Below are positions 15,101 to 24,738 of a DNA stretch of 64,000 nt, one piece after another. Position 1 is the stretch's first letter. Each line of letters opens with the position of its first letter. The stretch is from Mallotus nudiflorus (lineage: Eukaryota; Streptophyta; Magnoliopsida; Malpighiales; Euphorbiaceae): assembly GCA_947683625.1 (NCBI GenBank), contig CANTUR010000002.1, positions 5,488,501-5,552,500 on the forward strand, read 5' to 3'. The notes under the pieces are model-generated. The model searched no databases, was not told where the DNA came from, and saw only the letters and a program-made list of their open reading frames with translations. Position numbers and translations under genes: made by a program.

Positions 15101-18100
15101 CAAACAAAATTTTCTCATTTCTATAGGGCCAAGAGTTTTCTCATTTGGATCTTGGTGCCAAGAAAAAGCACCCTAAGAATCTTGTTATTGTGTTATCTTT
15201 GTTTATTTTCAAAAATAATTGAATTTAAAAACATGAAAACTATTCATTGTAATTGGTGTTTCATTCTAAATCCGACCATAAGTTGCCAGTGATAAATTTA
15301 GCAATGATATGTCAATGACAGTTATTATTAGGAGATCAACAAAATTTCCAGAAAACTTGGTTGCATTGTGTAATATTTTTTGCCAAAACAAGCCTCTGCT
15401 GTAACAGATACACCAGCAATAAGATCTTTAAAAAATAAAGGAAGTGGATTTTAGCGCAGCATGTCATGTTCTTCAGCATTTATATGTAATTTCATCTATG
15501 ATTTTCTTCTTTCATTCTATAACTAAGTTCCGCTTTGTTTGGAAAGAGTGAGATATGAAATTGCTATCTAAGTAGGGGATCTACCAATCATTTCCTTTAA
15601 GAGGTCAAGACCACAAACTAAATTTCAACTCTTTGAAAATAAGATACAAAAAAAGCCAAGATACAGGGCCCTTACATGTTTGAACACCCAAACAGTGAAT
15701 TCCATTCCCAACTGCCTCAACCTGGAAGTGGTGCCACTTCCTAGAGCAATTCAAAATCAATAAACAATAGAAGAAATCAGCAGCTAATATTTTATCACAA
15801 AATTGGTATTAAACCACAGAAATGAGTATATAAATTACAGAATGCATTAATATGAGATAAATGATTAGATGATGTGAGAACAGCCAGATAAACTTGTCAT
15901 TTTTTTTCACTATACTTTTCGGCACTTTTTAGGAGTCATGGGTATTTGGATGAATTTGGTGCTGGAATGTAGAGGTTCAGACAATGAGATAAATGGAGGT
16001 AAAGGCAATGTGTTAAATTTGCAGTTATTTGGAGAAATTTGGAGAATTTGGTTAGAAGGAAACTCTAGGTTGCTTAAAAACCAAAAATCACCTCTGCAAT
16101 TATTGTTGGCTAAAAAAATTCTTGGCTTCTTAATGGGCCATTTCATAAGAGCTTCCAAATGGGTGCCTTTAGCTGATACTTACCATGAATGGTGAGCATT
16201 ACTTCACTAATGTTTACATTTGCTTCTATTTCTTTCAGGCTCTTTCAAACATGTATAGTCAGAAGTATTAACATATGAATGGTATGACTCGCTGAAAAAT
16301 AATTGACAGAATAAATTATTATTGAGGACTATAACCACAGCCCATCTGAAGAAATTGGCTACCCATATTAGACTTGGCATCAGCATAATAATGATGCATA
16401 ATGAAAGTAATGCATACCATATATGCAGCCAAAGATGCATTGCAGAGTCGCTGGAAAACTGTTTGCTGCTCTAATAGAGTGACAAAATATAGACATCAAT
16501 TTTGCTTTCAAAGCCACACTTCCAGGAGCAACTCTAGAATCTGGATCAACATTTTCAGCTCCAACAGTACCTGCAAAAAGCATGCATCGGTTGTTTAAAA
16601 GATTCATTGTAACAAAAAGAAGTCCCAATGCAGAAGACTTTCCAACATTTGAAGATCAAAGAAGAACCAGATCCAGCCTTCCTCTTGCATCATAGGAGCC
16701 TAATTTTATATTTTGAACCCATGATTTCCAGGTCACAAACCTTCCAATTGCACAAGGCTAAAAGATTCACCATAACGCACATAAAGCCCCAGCCAAGCTA
16801 AATTGTAAGCTGAAACTGACTTTTCCCTGTGCTGATTTTCTATTTCATTTCAAATAAGAAATCTTCGACATGCACATCTTTACATTTTCACAGCAGTGGA
16901 AACTATGAAGTCCAACACAGCCACTCATAAAAAGAGTGCTCAAACTCATTGCAAGTTAGAAATCAGCGACAACATTTAAAACTAATTGACTTAGCAAATC
17001 AACTTCCTATTCAATGTAAGAAACTTCATAACAAATTCAACAACTGAACAAAAATTAAATAAAAAAGTCCAAAGTGCATACCATTGAATAATAAAAACAA
17101 CTTTATCATCAACTTTGGATCATCTAAATTAGCAGCAGATGCCTTCTTCTTGAAAAGTTCCTCCCCCCTCTTAATCACAGGCTCTTGACTTGAAAACGCA
17201 AATCATCCAACAATGAGAAGTAGCCCATATCTCAAACCGTTTTAAAAATAACAAAACATACACAAAAAGTAAATAGTTCATTTTTAAGTTATAAAGAAAA
17301 GAAAAATCAGATATACCAATCTGCACTAGCAGCCAGATACAAAGGATAGACAAGTTCCGGATCAAACTCCATAGCTTCAATGACATTTAATATGCCTAAC
17401 TGCTCATGAAAGCCAACATGTGAAATTAGAGCTATAAGAAATGTGAGAAAACAACCAACCATAATCTCCAGTAGATCACAGTCTTCAGATTTTACTATCA
17501 CCTTTCTCATCATCAGTACATCATTTTTCAAAGGCTGCTTTCCTGTAACACGATTGCTTTGAGCAATTGAAAGCCCAGGCGGACATCCTCCACTGCAGCA
17601 AAATAATAAGCTGAGAAAAATTTGAGAAAGGTGAAAGATCATGATAATATAATGACGAACTAATATACAGACCTTTGAGATGGCTGCTGATACAACATAA
17701 AATGAAGGCAAAATTCAATGAACAATTCTCTATCTTCAGAACTGTTTATGGATCTATATTTCAAGGCAATCTCATCATCAAACTGACCAGCATGACACTC
17801 ACCAATCACCTGAAACCAAGCAGATCAATAAACACAGACAACTGCTTGAAAAGGTGCTTGAATTTTAAAATAAGTTGCAGATGCATTTACTTTTTATGTA
17901 CACATATGTGTATGTGTGTGTGTATGCATGTATGTATTAGATTTTTTAAGATAAAACTCAGATCAATTTAATGGAAGGAAGAAGGTAAAAATTAAAGAAG
18001 GATAATATATCCACTAGCTAAAACAAAAATTACATGAGAGGAAAATAATGAAATAAGAAAGCATCAGTATCGTAAAAAGAAAGACCAACCAAAAGGAAAA

Positions 18101-20951
18101 CAGCTCATAATGTCCACATGTGACTGAGGAAGAGAATAACAAAATTTTTCTGCTCAGTAAAAGAATGAGCAAGAAAAAAGAACTCCTGGAAAAGTCAATT
18201 AAACCACATTATTCTATTCAAAAAGAGTATATAAAGCTAAAAACATACCTTAGTAGCAATCCTCAGGATAATCTCTTGATGTTGATGAGGAAGTTTACAA
18301 ATGTTAGCTACAAGCATAGGAGCCATATTTTCCTTTTCCTATAGTCAAGAATTAATTATTATCAAAAGTTGTCTCAGAAAATTAGTGCCACTCTACAAAA
18401 TACTGAAAAATTCATTGGAAAAGTTCTGGATCATATTACAAATGCACATACATTTACAGGTGCCCGTTCAAATGCCATCTCAATATACACGATGCAGAAG
18501 TTCTTAACCATTGGAGTAGCATTAGCTTCTGTATACAGTTTCCATAACTCCAGCAATGGCAGGCCAATGTCCGAATGGTGTTTCACTCTCTTGTTCACAT
18601 GACTCAAAATTTCAAGAACCTGACATTAAAAACCAAAAATTAGTGAAGCGGGAATCAAGAAGCTTGACATCACCATTTTCTCTAGGTGTTAACAAATTAA
18701 GACCAACAAAGCACAAGCACAAACATCAAATATTCTTTATAAGTACTCCATAAAAAGTAGAGGAAAACGATCCATGATGCAGAGTTTATCAAATTGAAGC
18801 TTTGTCCCATTCCCACAGCCAACCCAAAGAAACTAATAAAAGGAAAACTAAAAAAAATAACAGAACCTTGGGCAATAGATTATGATTCCTGGTGAAAATT
18901 GTTTCAACATTATCATTGCGTCTGATACAAAAATTTGCAGGAACTAAAGTAGAGTGCTATTATTGCTTCAAATGAATTTTGACTATTTTTTTTCAGAAAA
19001 AAAATGCCTTGCCCTGGTTGTTGACGTTTATAGTACTTTTAACTAACATCATATGCACTTTGAGAACCACTTGTGAAGGCTACATGTATAAATTAATAAA
19101 TACAATTAGTGATACTACATGAGTGGTGAACTTTTCCATATTCATAGAAAACAAAAACATGCTCAAAAATAAAGAAAACCTTGAGGCAATAAAGTCAAAT
19201 GAATATAACATGAACGTAGGTAAGGGTTTTTCATAATTTCTTTTAAAGCAAGGATAGCCTCAAAAAAATTTACCAAATGATTCTTTAATAAACCAATAAG
19301 AAAACATAAAATTGGCAACTTTGACTAGGGATTAATACATAAACAAATAATGGGAACCTGTTATCAGTTACGTGATTCTCCCTTTAGGTAAAATTGACCT
19401 CAAATTTTCAATTGCTTAGATCAGTCACATTCATATGAACTATGAAGCATGGAAAGCTCCATCCATTCATGTTCTTGCTGTTGTTTGTATAACGAAGTCA
19501 ATCTCTCCAAATACATGCTTAGATAATTCTAACTTGACATATATAATTATTTGAAAGCTGAAAATAGATCCTTGGTCTCTACTTCATTGCTACTTCTGAC
19601 TCTATTTCCTTAATTTCAACATTGCTTGCAATTGAATTTGGAACAGCAAATCAATATCACTTCTCACTAAGATATCTTCTCTAGTTCTTTGTGGTCCTTG
19701 ACTATACTTGCATGCAAAAAGGTCACATCCACAACCTTAGTCCTGAAAAAGTCATTTTTTATCATCCCAGAAATGAACCTGCAGAAGTTGAATTAATAAT
19801 CTGTTTTGCCCTAACCAGCTTACTTCACATTGTACATGGGCTGTTTAAACAACTGCCATTAATATCAAGTTATCAACCCATAGACCAACTTTAACAAGCA
19901 AAGGTTGGAATAACATCTCCAAGAACTTAGCTTCGAAGGTTCAATTTTCCAATATCTCTCACTCTCTCTATTGAGAAAGGGTGATATATTATATTAAAAA
20001 CTTAAGTAGCCACAGCTATTCACTGGTGGAGTTGTGGTCCAGCAGCTGCTTCTATGAATTTCTTTTCTCGAAAGTTATCTTGTATGACAACTTAAACACA
20101 TCCTCACACTTAAGACAAAAGGAATTAATCCTTCCACTCAGTAAGTTCAATTAGATCTTCATGAACAGAATTGGCCTTGAATTTAAATCTGTGTTATTAT
20201 AGTATTTGCAGACAATAACAAACTTGCAACTTTACTTTTTGAAACAGATTCACCTAAGAATTGCTCTTGCAGTCTTCTATTAAAGGTTATCTAAAGGCCG
20301 ATATATATATATGGAAACGAACAAAAATTAAGTCAGAAAATGGCATTTAAATTCAAGTTTATTTTTGAATTCAAATTTGAATTCATAGCATAGCAGATAA
20401 AAAGAAATGAAATTCATTGGCAAATAGCAAAAGTAGTCAGCAGCCTTTCCTCTCCACTCTGACGAAATCTTCAAAAAGAAAGCCAATTGACAATTCATTT
20501 AGAACATGAATCCCACATATTATATTAAATTAATCAATACATGATACGAGACAATGACAACAGCAAAACGAGAAGACAGCACAAAATCATGAAACTATTG
20601 GCACTTTTATATACATTTCTCAAAAAATTCCGATACAATTTGACAAATTGAAGCAAAAACTATCAAACAAGGCAAATTAAAATTTCAAAGTAAACAGAGA
20701 ATGAGTTATAAATCGATATCAATCAAAAACCTAACGGAGATGGGAGAAAGAGAGGTTGCCTTGTTACGAACAGCAGTGGATTGAGACGAAAGAGAAGTGA
20801 GAGTGAGGGGGAGGAGCTTGGAGAGTAACGCTTCAAGTTTGGAATCGTCACATAAAGCCAATCGAGTAAGCATTCGATCCAGCAACTCTTCCGTCTCGGC
20901 ATCGGACTTCGCGGCCGGTGACGGTGACGATGATGACGATGAGTTTGCCAT
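160..20951 (-). CDS. ECM29: Proteasome adaptor/scaffold ECM29, 5' two thirds of gene (24 exons; 3' end off the left edge)
   Basis: HEAT/ARM-repeat protein of the ECM29 family, known to bridge the 20S core and 19S regulatory particle of the 26S proteasome. Exons, 5' to 3': 20951-20760, 18619-18458, 18338-18249, 17809-17673, 17592-17502, 17399-17317, 17188-17082, 16570-16418, 15740-15676, 13752-13665, 13539-13461, 13368-13260, 9405-9346, 9222-9104, 6425-6044, 5943-5759, 5653-5581, 4501-4351, 4262-4093, 3960-3610, 2324-2157, 2070-1777, 949-773, 423-160. They total 3750 nt (1250 codons) with no internal stop and every phase matching; plant ECM29 is roughly 1800 residues, so the C-terminal third is outside. 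Family-typical segments include EELLDRMLTRLALCDDSKLE near residue 20, EALSFLWGGVPVTADLIL, NSKRGAAFGFSKIAKQAGDA and DDIKETVRNAGDRLCRAV. The ATG opens the conserved N-terminus. All introns are GT-AG except the first, which appears to be GC-AG. Exon boundaries were set by eye from splice signals and family knowledge. The introns hold TRIMs, inverted-repeat elements and a LINE-like piece, but none enters an exon. Confidence 0.94.
1118..1671 (+). mobile_element. TRIM retrotransposon 1, complete, in ECM29 intron
   Basis: Two near-identical direct repeats, 1118-1292 and 1502-1671, begin TGTTGRAGAATTATCCCAC and end TTTTTAACA. They are short LTRs of about 170-175 bp. Directly after the 5' LTR is AGGTATAAAAGCGG, a decayed initiator-Met-tRNA primer site (usual form TGGTATCAGAGC). 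Just before the 3' LTR is a purine run (ACTTGGGGGGGAG, ending 1501), the polypurine tract. The 209-bp interior has no coding capacity. Flanks GAATT (1113-1117) and GAATC (1672-1676) form a 5-bp target duplication with one mismatch. This is the layout of a terminal-repeat retrotransposon in miniature, which needs an autonomous partner. It lies between ECM29 exons 22 and 23. Confidence 0.88.
2325..3609 (-). other. ECM29 intron between exons 20 and 21, no embedded feature seen
   Basis: AT-rich non-coding DNA with scattered T and A runs. Apart from the splice ends I see no repeat, transposon end or conserved coding stretch. The neighbouring introns 4502-5580 and 6426-9103 are similar. Confidence 0.6.
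4502..5580 (-). other. ECM29 intron between exons 17 and 18
   Basis: Non-coding and AT-rich. The stretch around 5010-5280 is especially rich in A and T and lacks complexity. No transposon termini were recognised. Confidence 0.5.
6426..9103 (-). other. Large ECM29 intron between exons 14 and 15
   Basis: A 2.7-kb intron separating codon AG|G of an arginine (RLDI-R-EMALEGL). It holds no recognisable gene. The only structure I see is a partial direct duplication near 8059-8252, listed separately. Confidence 0.6.
8059..8252. repeat. Partial tandem duplication inside ECM29 intron
   Basis: Segments 8059-8134 and 8178-8252 are imperfect direct copies. Both contain GCAAGTTGAGGGGTC, then TACCCAAAG, AACT and GGTCTCTC-type words. 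The period is about 119 bp. Origin unknown; it could be a local slip duplication or the remnant of an element. Confidence 0.6.
9694..10521 (-). mobile_element. TRIM retrotransposon 2, complete, reverse orientation, in ECM29 intron
   Basis: LTR copies lie at 9694-9867 and 10347-10521, both opening TGTTAACATGTCCAT on the plus strand and closing with the family's ...CCAACA/...ATAACA end. The element therefore reads on the minus strand. The primer site is well kept at 10334-10346 (plus strand GCTCTGATATCA, complement of TGGTATCAGAGC). The interior (9868-10346) is made of diverged repeats of CCAAACACAAACGGGC, GCACCCAACGACTCACATG and an LTR-derived CACTTTATTGCTTTGCACT, suggesting internal slippage. 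Flanks AATCC (9689-9693) and CATCC (10522-10526) give a 5-bp target duplication with one mismatch. Same family as the elements at 1118 and 12144. Confidence 0.87.
11138..11460. mobile_element. Inverted-repeat element (MITE-like), family A copy 1
   Basis: The ends TAGTTGTTAAAAG and CACCTTTAATAACTA are inverted copies of each other. The interior is rich in GGCACAAG, GCCTAGTGAGGC and CACCTCATGTCACTCA words. A second copy with the same order of motifs lies at 14339-14710. It has no coding capacity. The small size and terminal inverted repeats fit a non-autonomous DNA transposon; I could not fix a target duplication, so the superfamily is open. Confidence 0.6.
12144..12395 (+). mobile_element. TRIM retrotransposon 3, internally deleted, in ECM29 intron
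   Basis: A full LTR at 12144-12323 (TGTTGGAGAATATATCCCAC ... CTTGTTAACA) is followed by a primer site TGGTATCAAAAGCGG. Directly after comes only the tail of a second LTR (about 12339-12395, again ending CTTGTTAACA). The interior and most of the 3' LTR are deleted. Both ends are flanked by AGCCA (12139-12143 and 12396-12400), a perfect 5-bp target duplication, so the deletion occurred within the element after insertion or the element inserted already shortened. Confidence 0.87.
14339..14710. mobile_element. Inverted-repeat element (MITE-like), family A copy 2
   Basis: Starts TAGTTATCAAAGGCGCA and ends with the related inverted motif TGCACCTTTTGCCTTGAGTAA. It shares with the copy at 11138 the words CCAGGCACAAGCCCTA, CCAATTTC..AATTGTTTCTTC, CTCTAG.ATTGATTTG and TGCACCTCATGTCACTCA in the same order. 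Non-coding. It lies in the intron between ECM29 exons 9 and 10. Confidence 0.6.
14845..15249. repeat. Two-copy tandem duplication, unit about 202 bp
   Basis: Copies 14845-15046 and 15047-15249 are nearly identical head-to-tail. Both contain CTACTTGGGTATCATGGAGT, GCTATGTACATTAGG, TTGGTGCCAAGAAAAAGCAC and AAAATAATTGAATTTAAAAA. Only a handful of substitutions separate them, so the duplication is much younger than the LTR elements in the window. It is in the intron between ECM29 exons 9 and 10 and has no coding role. Confidence 0.85.
15938..16195 (+). pseudogene. LINE-type retrotransposon fragment (C-terminal tail after the RT domain)
   Basis: An 85-codon open stretch in the intron between ECM29 exons 8 and 9, opposite strand. 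It contains LFGEIWRIWLEGNSRLLKNQ. This resembles the IW.IWLERN.RIF segment near the C-terminus of plant LINE reverse transcriptases (zf-RVT tail). Nothing else of the LINE (endonuclease, RT core) is visible. It probably represents a short relic. The match is by recollection of the motif only, so an unrelated chance frame remains possible. Confidence 0.45.
18620..20759 (-). other. ECM29 intron 1
   Basis: A 2.1-kb first intron ending in AG at 18620-18621 with a probable GC donor. AT-rich, no repeat or transposon end recognised. Long first introns in plants often carry expression-enhancing sequences, but nothing specific is visible here. Confidence 0.6.
20755..20763 (-). other. Likely GC-AG donor of ECM29 intron 1
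   Basis: Minus-strand sequence at the end of exon 1 reads AAG|GCAACC. Cutting here joins ...AVRNK directly to VLEILSHVNKR, the continuous order seen in plant ECM29 proteins. The nearest in-frame GT (…CTCC|GTTAGG, 24 nt downstream) would insert eight residues not expected in the family. A GC donor with matches at AAG and the following CAA fits the minor GC-AG class. RNA data would decide. Confidence 0.6.
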
Positions 20952-21130
20952 TTCTCTTTAGCTTTTCTTGGCGGAGAAGAACAAAAAATAAAAAATAAAA
21001 AATAAAAAGAAAATGTGTTGGCGAAACAATGAGATATTTAAACGAGAGCTGTGCCGGGTCACTGCGACAATTTGGGTAGCGCCTTTCTGATTTGTAGTGT
21101 TTCACTGTGTTCCAACGAATACGATTAGAG
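20952..21130 (-). promoter_or_regulatory. ECM29 promoter and 5' untranslated region
   Basis: On the minus strand the DNA just upstream of the ATG is pyrimidine-rich. It contains a TTTTTTA heptamer repeated about three times (20983-21009), typical of a plant 5' leader. A TATA-like TTTAAATATC lies at about 21037-21046, some 90 bp before the ATG, which is a plausible core promoter. Upstream the sequence soon changes to AT-rich transposon DNA (from 21215), so the unique promoter is short. The transcription start is not determined by sequence alone. Confidence 0.5.
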
Positions 21131-21214
21131 CATCTATGTCTTCATTTGAGTAAAATCCTTTACTTTGAAGAGTCAATGAAAAAATAATCTCCCGTACACT
21201 CTTTATATTTTTAT

Positions 21215-22448
21215 GGAAAAAGTAAAAAAATACTTCACATGGTTTCAACGCGAATCAAATTTTGACACGTGGTTTCGATAATAACAAAAATTTTGCCATG
21301 TATTATATTATGACGTAGTAAAAAATATTTTAGTCATATTATTTTAAAAAAAAGATATTATGTAATTTTATATTTTAACTTTGGTTTATCTTTATAACAA
21401 ATAAATATCTTATTTTATAATATAAAAAATAATAAATTTATTTATTTATAATAATAATTTTTATAAATTAATGTAAAAATAATAACAAATAAGTACCCTA
21501 TTTATTTAAAAAATAATAATATGAAAAATTTTTATAAATAATATCTTAAAGGATGAACCAAATTTTTAATTTTTCTATAATTTGATAAGAATATAATTTT
21601 TTATTTTCTATATGTATATATATAATAAAAATTATATTCTTATAAAATTATAATCTATTATTTTATACATATTTTAATTTGATCAATTTAAAAATTTATA
21701 TTATTAATGCAGTATTAATAATTTTATAATATTTAATATTTAATTTTTAGAATTTTATATATTTTTTAATCTAATTAATTTAACAATTATATTATTAATA
21801 AATTATCAATAATTTTACAATACTTAAAATTTACTTTGGTAAATTTGAAAAAAAAATTAAAAAAATTGTAGCTTCATAATTGTAATAAATACACCAAAGT
21901 CATGTGCAATTTTTTTGTAAAAAACTTATGTTATTAAGGCATTATTAATACTTTTACAATAATTAATATATAATTTTGTAAGATTAAGATAATTTTAGTA
22001 ATAGGATATACATTTAATTTTTTAAAATTATCTTAATTCTACAAAATTAAACATCAATTATTATAAAATTATTAGTAATGCACTATATATATAAAAATAA
22101 AAAATTATATTCTAAAAAATTGATTAAACCACTAAGAAATAATTTATAAAAAATTATTATTAGTATTATTATTAAATAAATAAATTTTTTTAATATTGTA
22201 AAATAGGGTACTTATTTGTTATAAAGATAAATCACAAGTCAAAAAATAAAACCACAAAATATTTCTTCTCTTTCTCAAAGTGATATGATTAAAATACTCT
22301 TTAACACGTCATCATTTTTAACGTTATTAAACGATTCGCCTCTAATTGCTAACAATTTGTTGCACAGGGTACCAATTTGTTATGGTTGAAATCACATGTC
22401 AAAAAGTGATTAAGGTTGAAACCACATGTTATTTCTTTGTATTTTTCT
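21215..22448. mobile_element. Foldback (long palindromic) element, copy 1
   Basis: The two halves are inverted copies for most of their length. The left arm opens GGAAAAAGTAAAAAAATACT then CACATGGTTTCAACG. The right arm read in reverse gives GAGAAAAATACAAAGAAATAACATGTGGTTTCAACC. Further inward both arms carry GGTTTATCTTTATAACAAAT, ACCCTATTTTACAATA-like and AATAATAAATTTATTTAT words. The arms are about 550-600 bp and meet in an AT-rich centre with no coding frame. A second copy lies at 61810-63236. RNA across the whole unit would fold into a long hairpin. It sits about 260 bp upstream of the ECM29 ATG. Confidence 0.75.
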
Positions 22449-22461
22449 CTATTTTTATTTA

Positions 22462-22801
22462 GGAAAGCACAAAAAAACATCTTGTAATTTAGTGCTTTTA
22501 GCATGGCAAGTCTCCGGTTTTTTTTTTTTTTTACACTTAGGTAACTTGTGATACCTCACTATTAGTATTTTAATGATAAATTCTATAACACCGTTAAATA
22601 ATCTTATGTGCCAGAGGACATGACAAGTGATGCGTGTGAGGGGATGATGTGGCAAGCATGTGGCAAATGACGCAGCATTACATTATCTATCACGCAAAAT
22701 TACTTAATGACATCATTAATCTATCATTGAAGTGCTAAAAATGGTATACCATAGGTCACCTAAGTGTAAAAAAGAAAAACCACATGATACTTTTTTGTAC
22801 A
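22462..22801. mobile_element. MITE, family B copy 1
   Basis: The ends are inverted: left GGAAAGCACAAAAAAACATC with CTTGTAATTT, right CATGATACTTTTTTGTAC. Sub-terminal TTACACTTAGGTAACTTGTG and (inverted) GGTCACCTAAGTGTAAAAAA extend the inverted repeat. The middle holds a CATGTGGCAAATGA-type palindromic section. It is a reverse-orientation copy of the element at 54567-54912. Non-coding, about 340 bp. Confidence 0.72.
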
Positions 22802-22827
22802 TATATTAATCAAACATAATTAATTAA

Positions 22828-23592
22828 AGGGAAAAGTAAAAATTACTACCTCGTGATTTTACTCATTTTTACTTAGTGGCGTGTGATATTTTTCATGACA
22901 AAGACCTACCTTGTAATTCACTTCATTAGCAATTAGAGGCAAACCATACTAAAATCATTAGAAAATGGTGACGTAACATGGGTAAAACTAAAATTTTATA
23001 TTGGTTTGAAATTTTAGGTTGTGTTTACTTAGAGAAAACTATCTCAATTTTCTAGAAAATTTTTCAAAATGAAAAAAGAAAATAGAAATTTATGTTTACT
23101 TTTGATATTTTTACAAAATTTAGTTGAAAACTGTTTTCATCATTTTCAAAAATTTAAGAAAAAAGTGTAAAGCAAGTTTTTGTTGTTTTCAAAAATTTTC
23201 TTTATTAAAAATATAAAGTAAAAACATAGAGTTTTCATTTGAAAATACATTGTTTTCATTACGGTGTCTTTTCAACTTCTTTTTTTATTCATTATTTATT
23301 ACTTTATTCTAGTATTAGAAGACAAATAAACTCTACTTTTTAAACTCTAGATTATTTTAATTTTTATTTATTAAATTGAACAAATAAAAACATTTTCTGT
23401 TTTTAAAAAATGAAAACTAGTTTTTAATTTTTAACAAGTAAACACGTCTTACAAATTTTTGATGAAAATGAAATTTTTAATTTTTTTAAAATTAAAAAAT
23501 GAAAACAAAAAATAATTTTTTATAAGTAAACACGTCCTTAGCCTCTAATTGAAAATGAACAAAACCACAAGGTTGTTATTTGTACTTTTTTC
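22828..23592. mobile_element. MITE, family C copy 1, interrupted by a nested Tourist-like MITE
   Basis: Outer ends GGGAAAAGTAAAAATTACTA and AACCACAAGGTTGTTATTTG followed by TACTTTTTTC are imperfect inverted repeats. The outer element is 22828-23016 plus 23538-23592. Its uninterrupted relative is the reverse-oriented copy at 53768-54004, where ATTTTAGCCTCTGATTG runs through the site that here is split by the insertion. Non-coding. Confidence 0.75.
23017..23537. mobile_element. Tourist-like (PIF/Harbinger) MITE nested in family C MITE
   Basis: Ends GGTTGTGTTTACTTAGAG and TAAGTAAACACGTCC are inverted repeats starting with GG..GTGTTTACTT. They are flanked by TTA on both sides (23014-23016 and 23538-23540). 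A 3-bp TTA duplication and GG-start termini are the signature of PIF/Harbinger MITEs. The 521-bp interior is AT-rich, with many AAAATTTTC-like words, and non-coding. The empty site in the copy at 53768 confirms the exact insertion point. Confidence 0.82.
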
Positions 23593-23849
23593 ATGAGTTT
23601 ATTCAATAATAAATTGACTTGTTTTATTTAAGAATATTTATTTTAATTTATAAAAGAAATGTGAATATGTTTATTTAAAAAATAAATTAATAATCTCAAA
23701 AATGTCATAAAGTAATTACAATTATCAAATATAATTTTACAAAAATAATTTTTTTTATTGTTTGATATTCTTATTAATTTTTAATATGTTTGAAATTGTT
23801 AATATATATTTATTAATATCTTGTTTTATAAAAATAAAATTATTTTTAA

Positions 23850-24699
23850 TGATCACAATCCAAACCCAATGGGCATGTGACCGAGTAACCAGCACTAAGA
23901 AATAAAAAAGTATAAAGCTACTGAGACTCATATTAAGCCTTAAATAAAACTTAAATGAAAATAAACAATCCTTAAAATAACATTTCAAAACAAACTTCCA
24001 TACATATATAAAATAAACATATCATCATACAATACAAAATATTCATACAAAATATTATTACAATAAAATTCAAAATACAGAATAACCGAAGCAATTTTAC
24101 TAATACTATTACAATGTTCTAAAATTACAAATACAGGATAATATTAGATAGACCTACACAATAAAGCTGGAGAAGAAGAAACCCAATGGAACAGAAATCA
24201 AACTCCTAAAGTCCTAAAAAAAATAGTTGAGAGAAGTCAGACCTTACTGAATGAATTAATTTTATAAAATACATGTTGGTTTTAAAAATCATTATTTAAA
24301 ACCCTTTGAAAACAAAACCCTTTAGATTTTCTTTATTATATTAAAACCTCAAATTATCAAAATATTTTATTTTATAAAATATACCTTTATACAAATCATT
24401 TCCAAAACTAGAATATTTCTTAAGTATGGATGCTTGTATAAAATGACACTCAATAAAATTATTTAATATAAATCTTTTAATAGAAATTATGGTAGAACCA
24501 TAAATCTCAGTTCTACTAGCCTTTTTGGCTTTCTTAAATCCAAATAACTGTCAATCCCAAAGAGCAAAGGTTCTATCAGGGTCCAGCCACAATCGATTTC
24601 TTAAACTAAAAATATTTATTAGCGCTCAGAGAGTAAGCTCGACTAAATAAATATTTACATATTAAAATATTTATGATAAATAAATTAATACTATTCAAA

Positions 24700-24738
<39 letters not shown>

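Noticed and set aside
17171..17386. 71-codon minus-strand frame in the ECM29 region
   Set aside because: It is in a different phase from exon 6/7 (17399-17317, 17188-17082) and runs across the intron; the homologous protein frame is explained by the exons.
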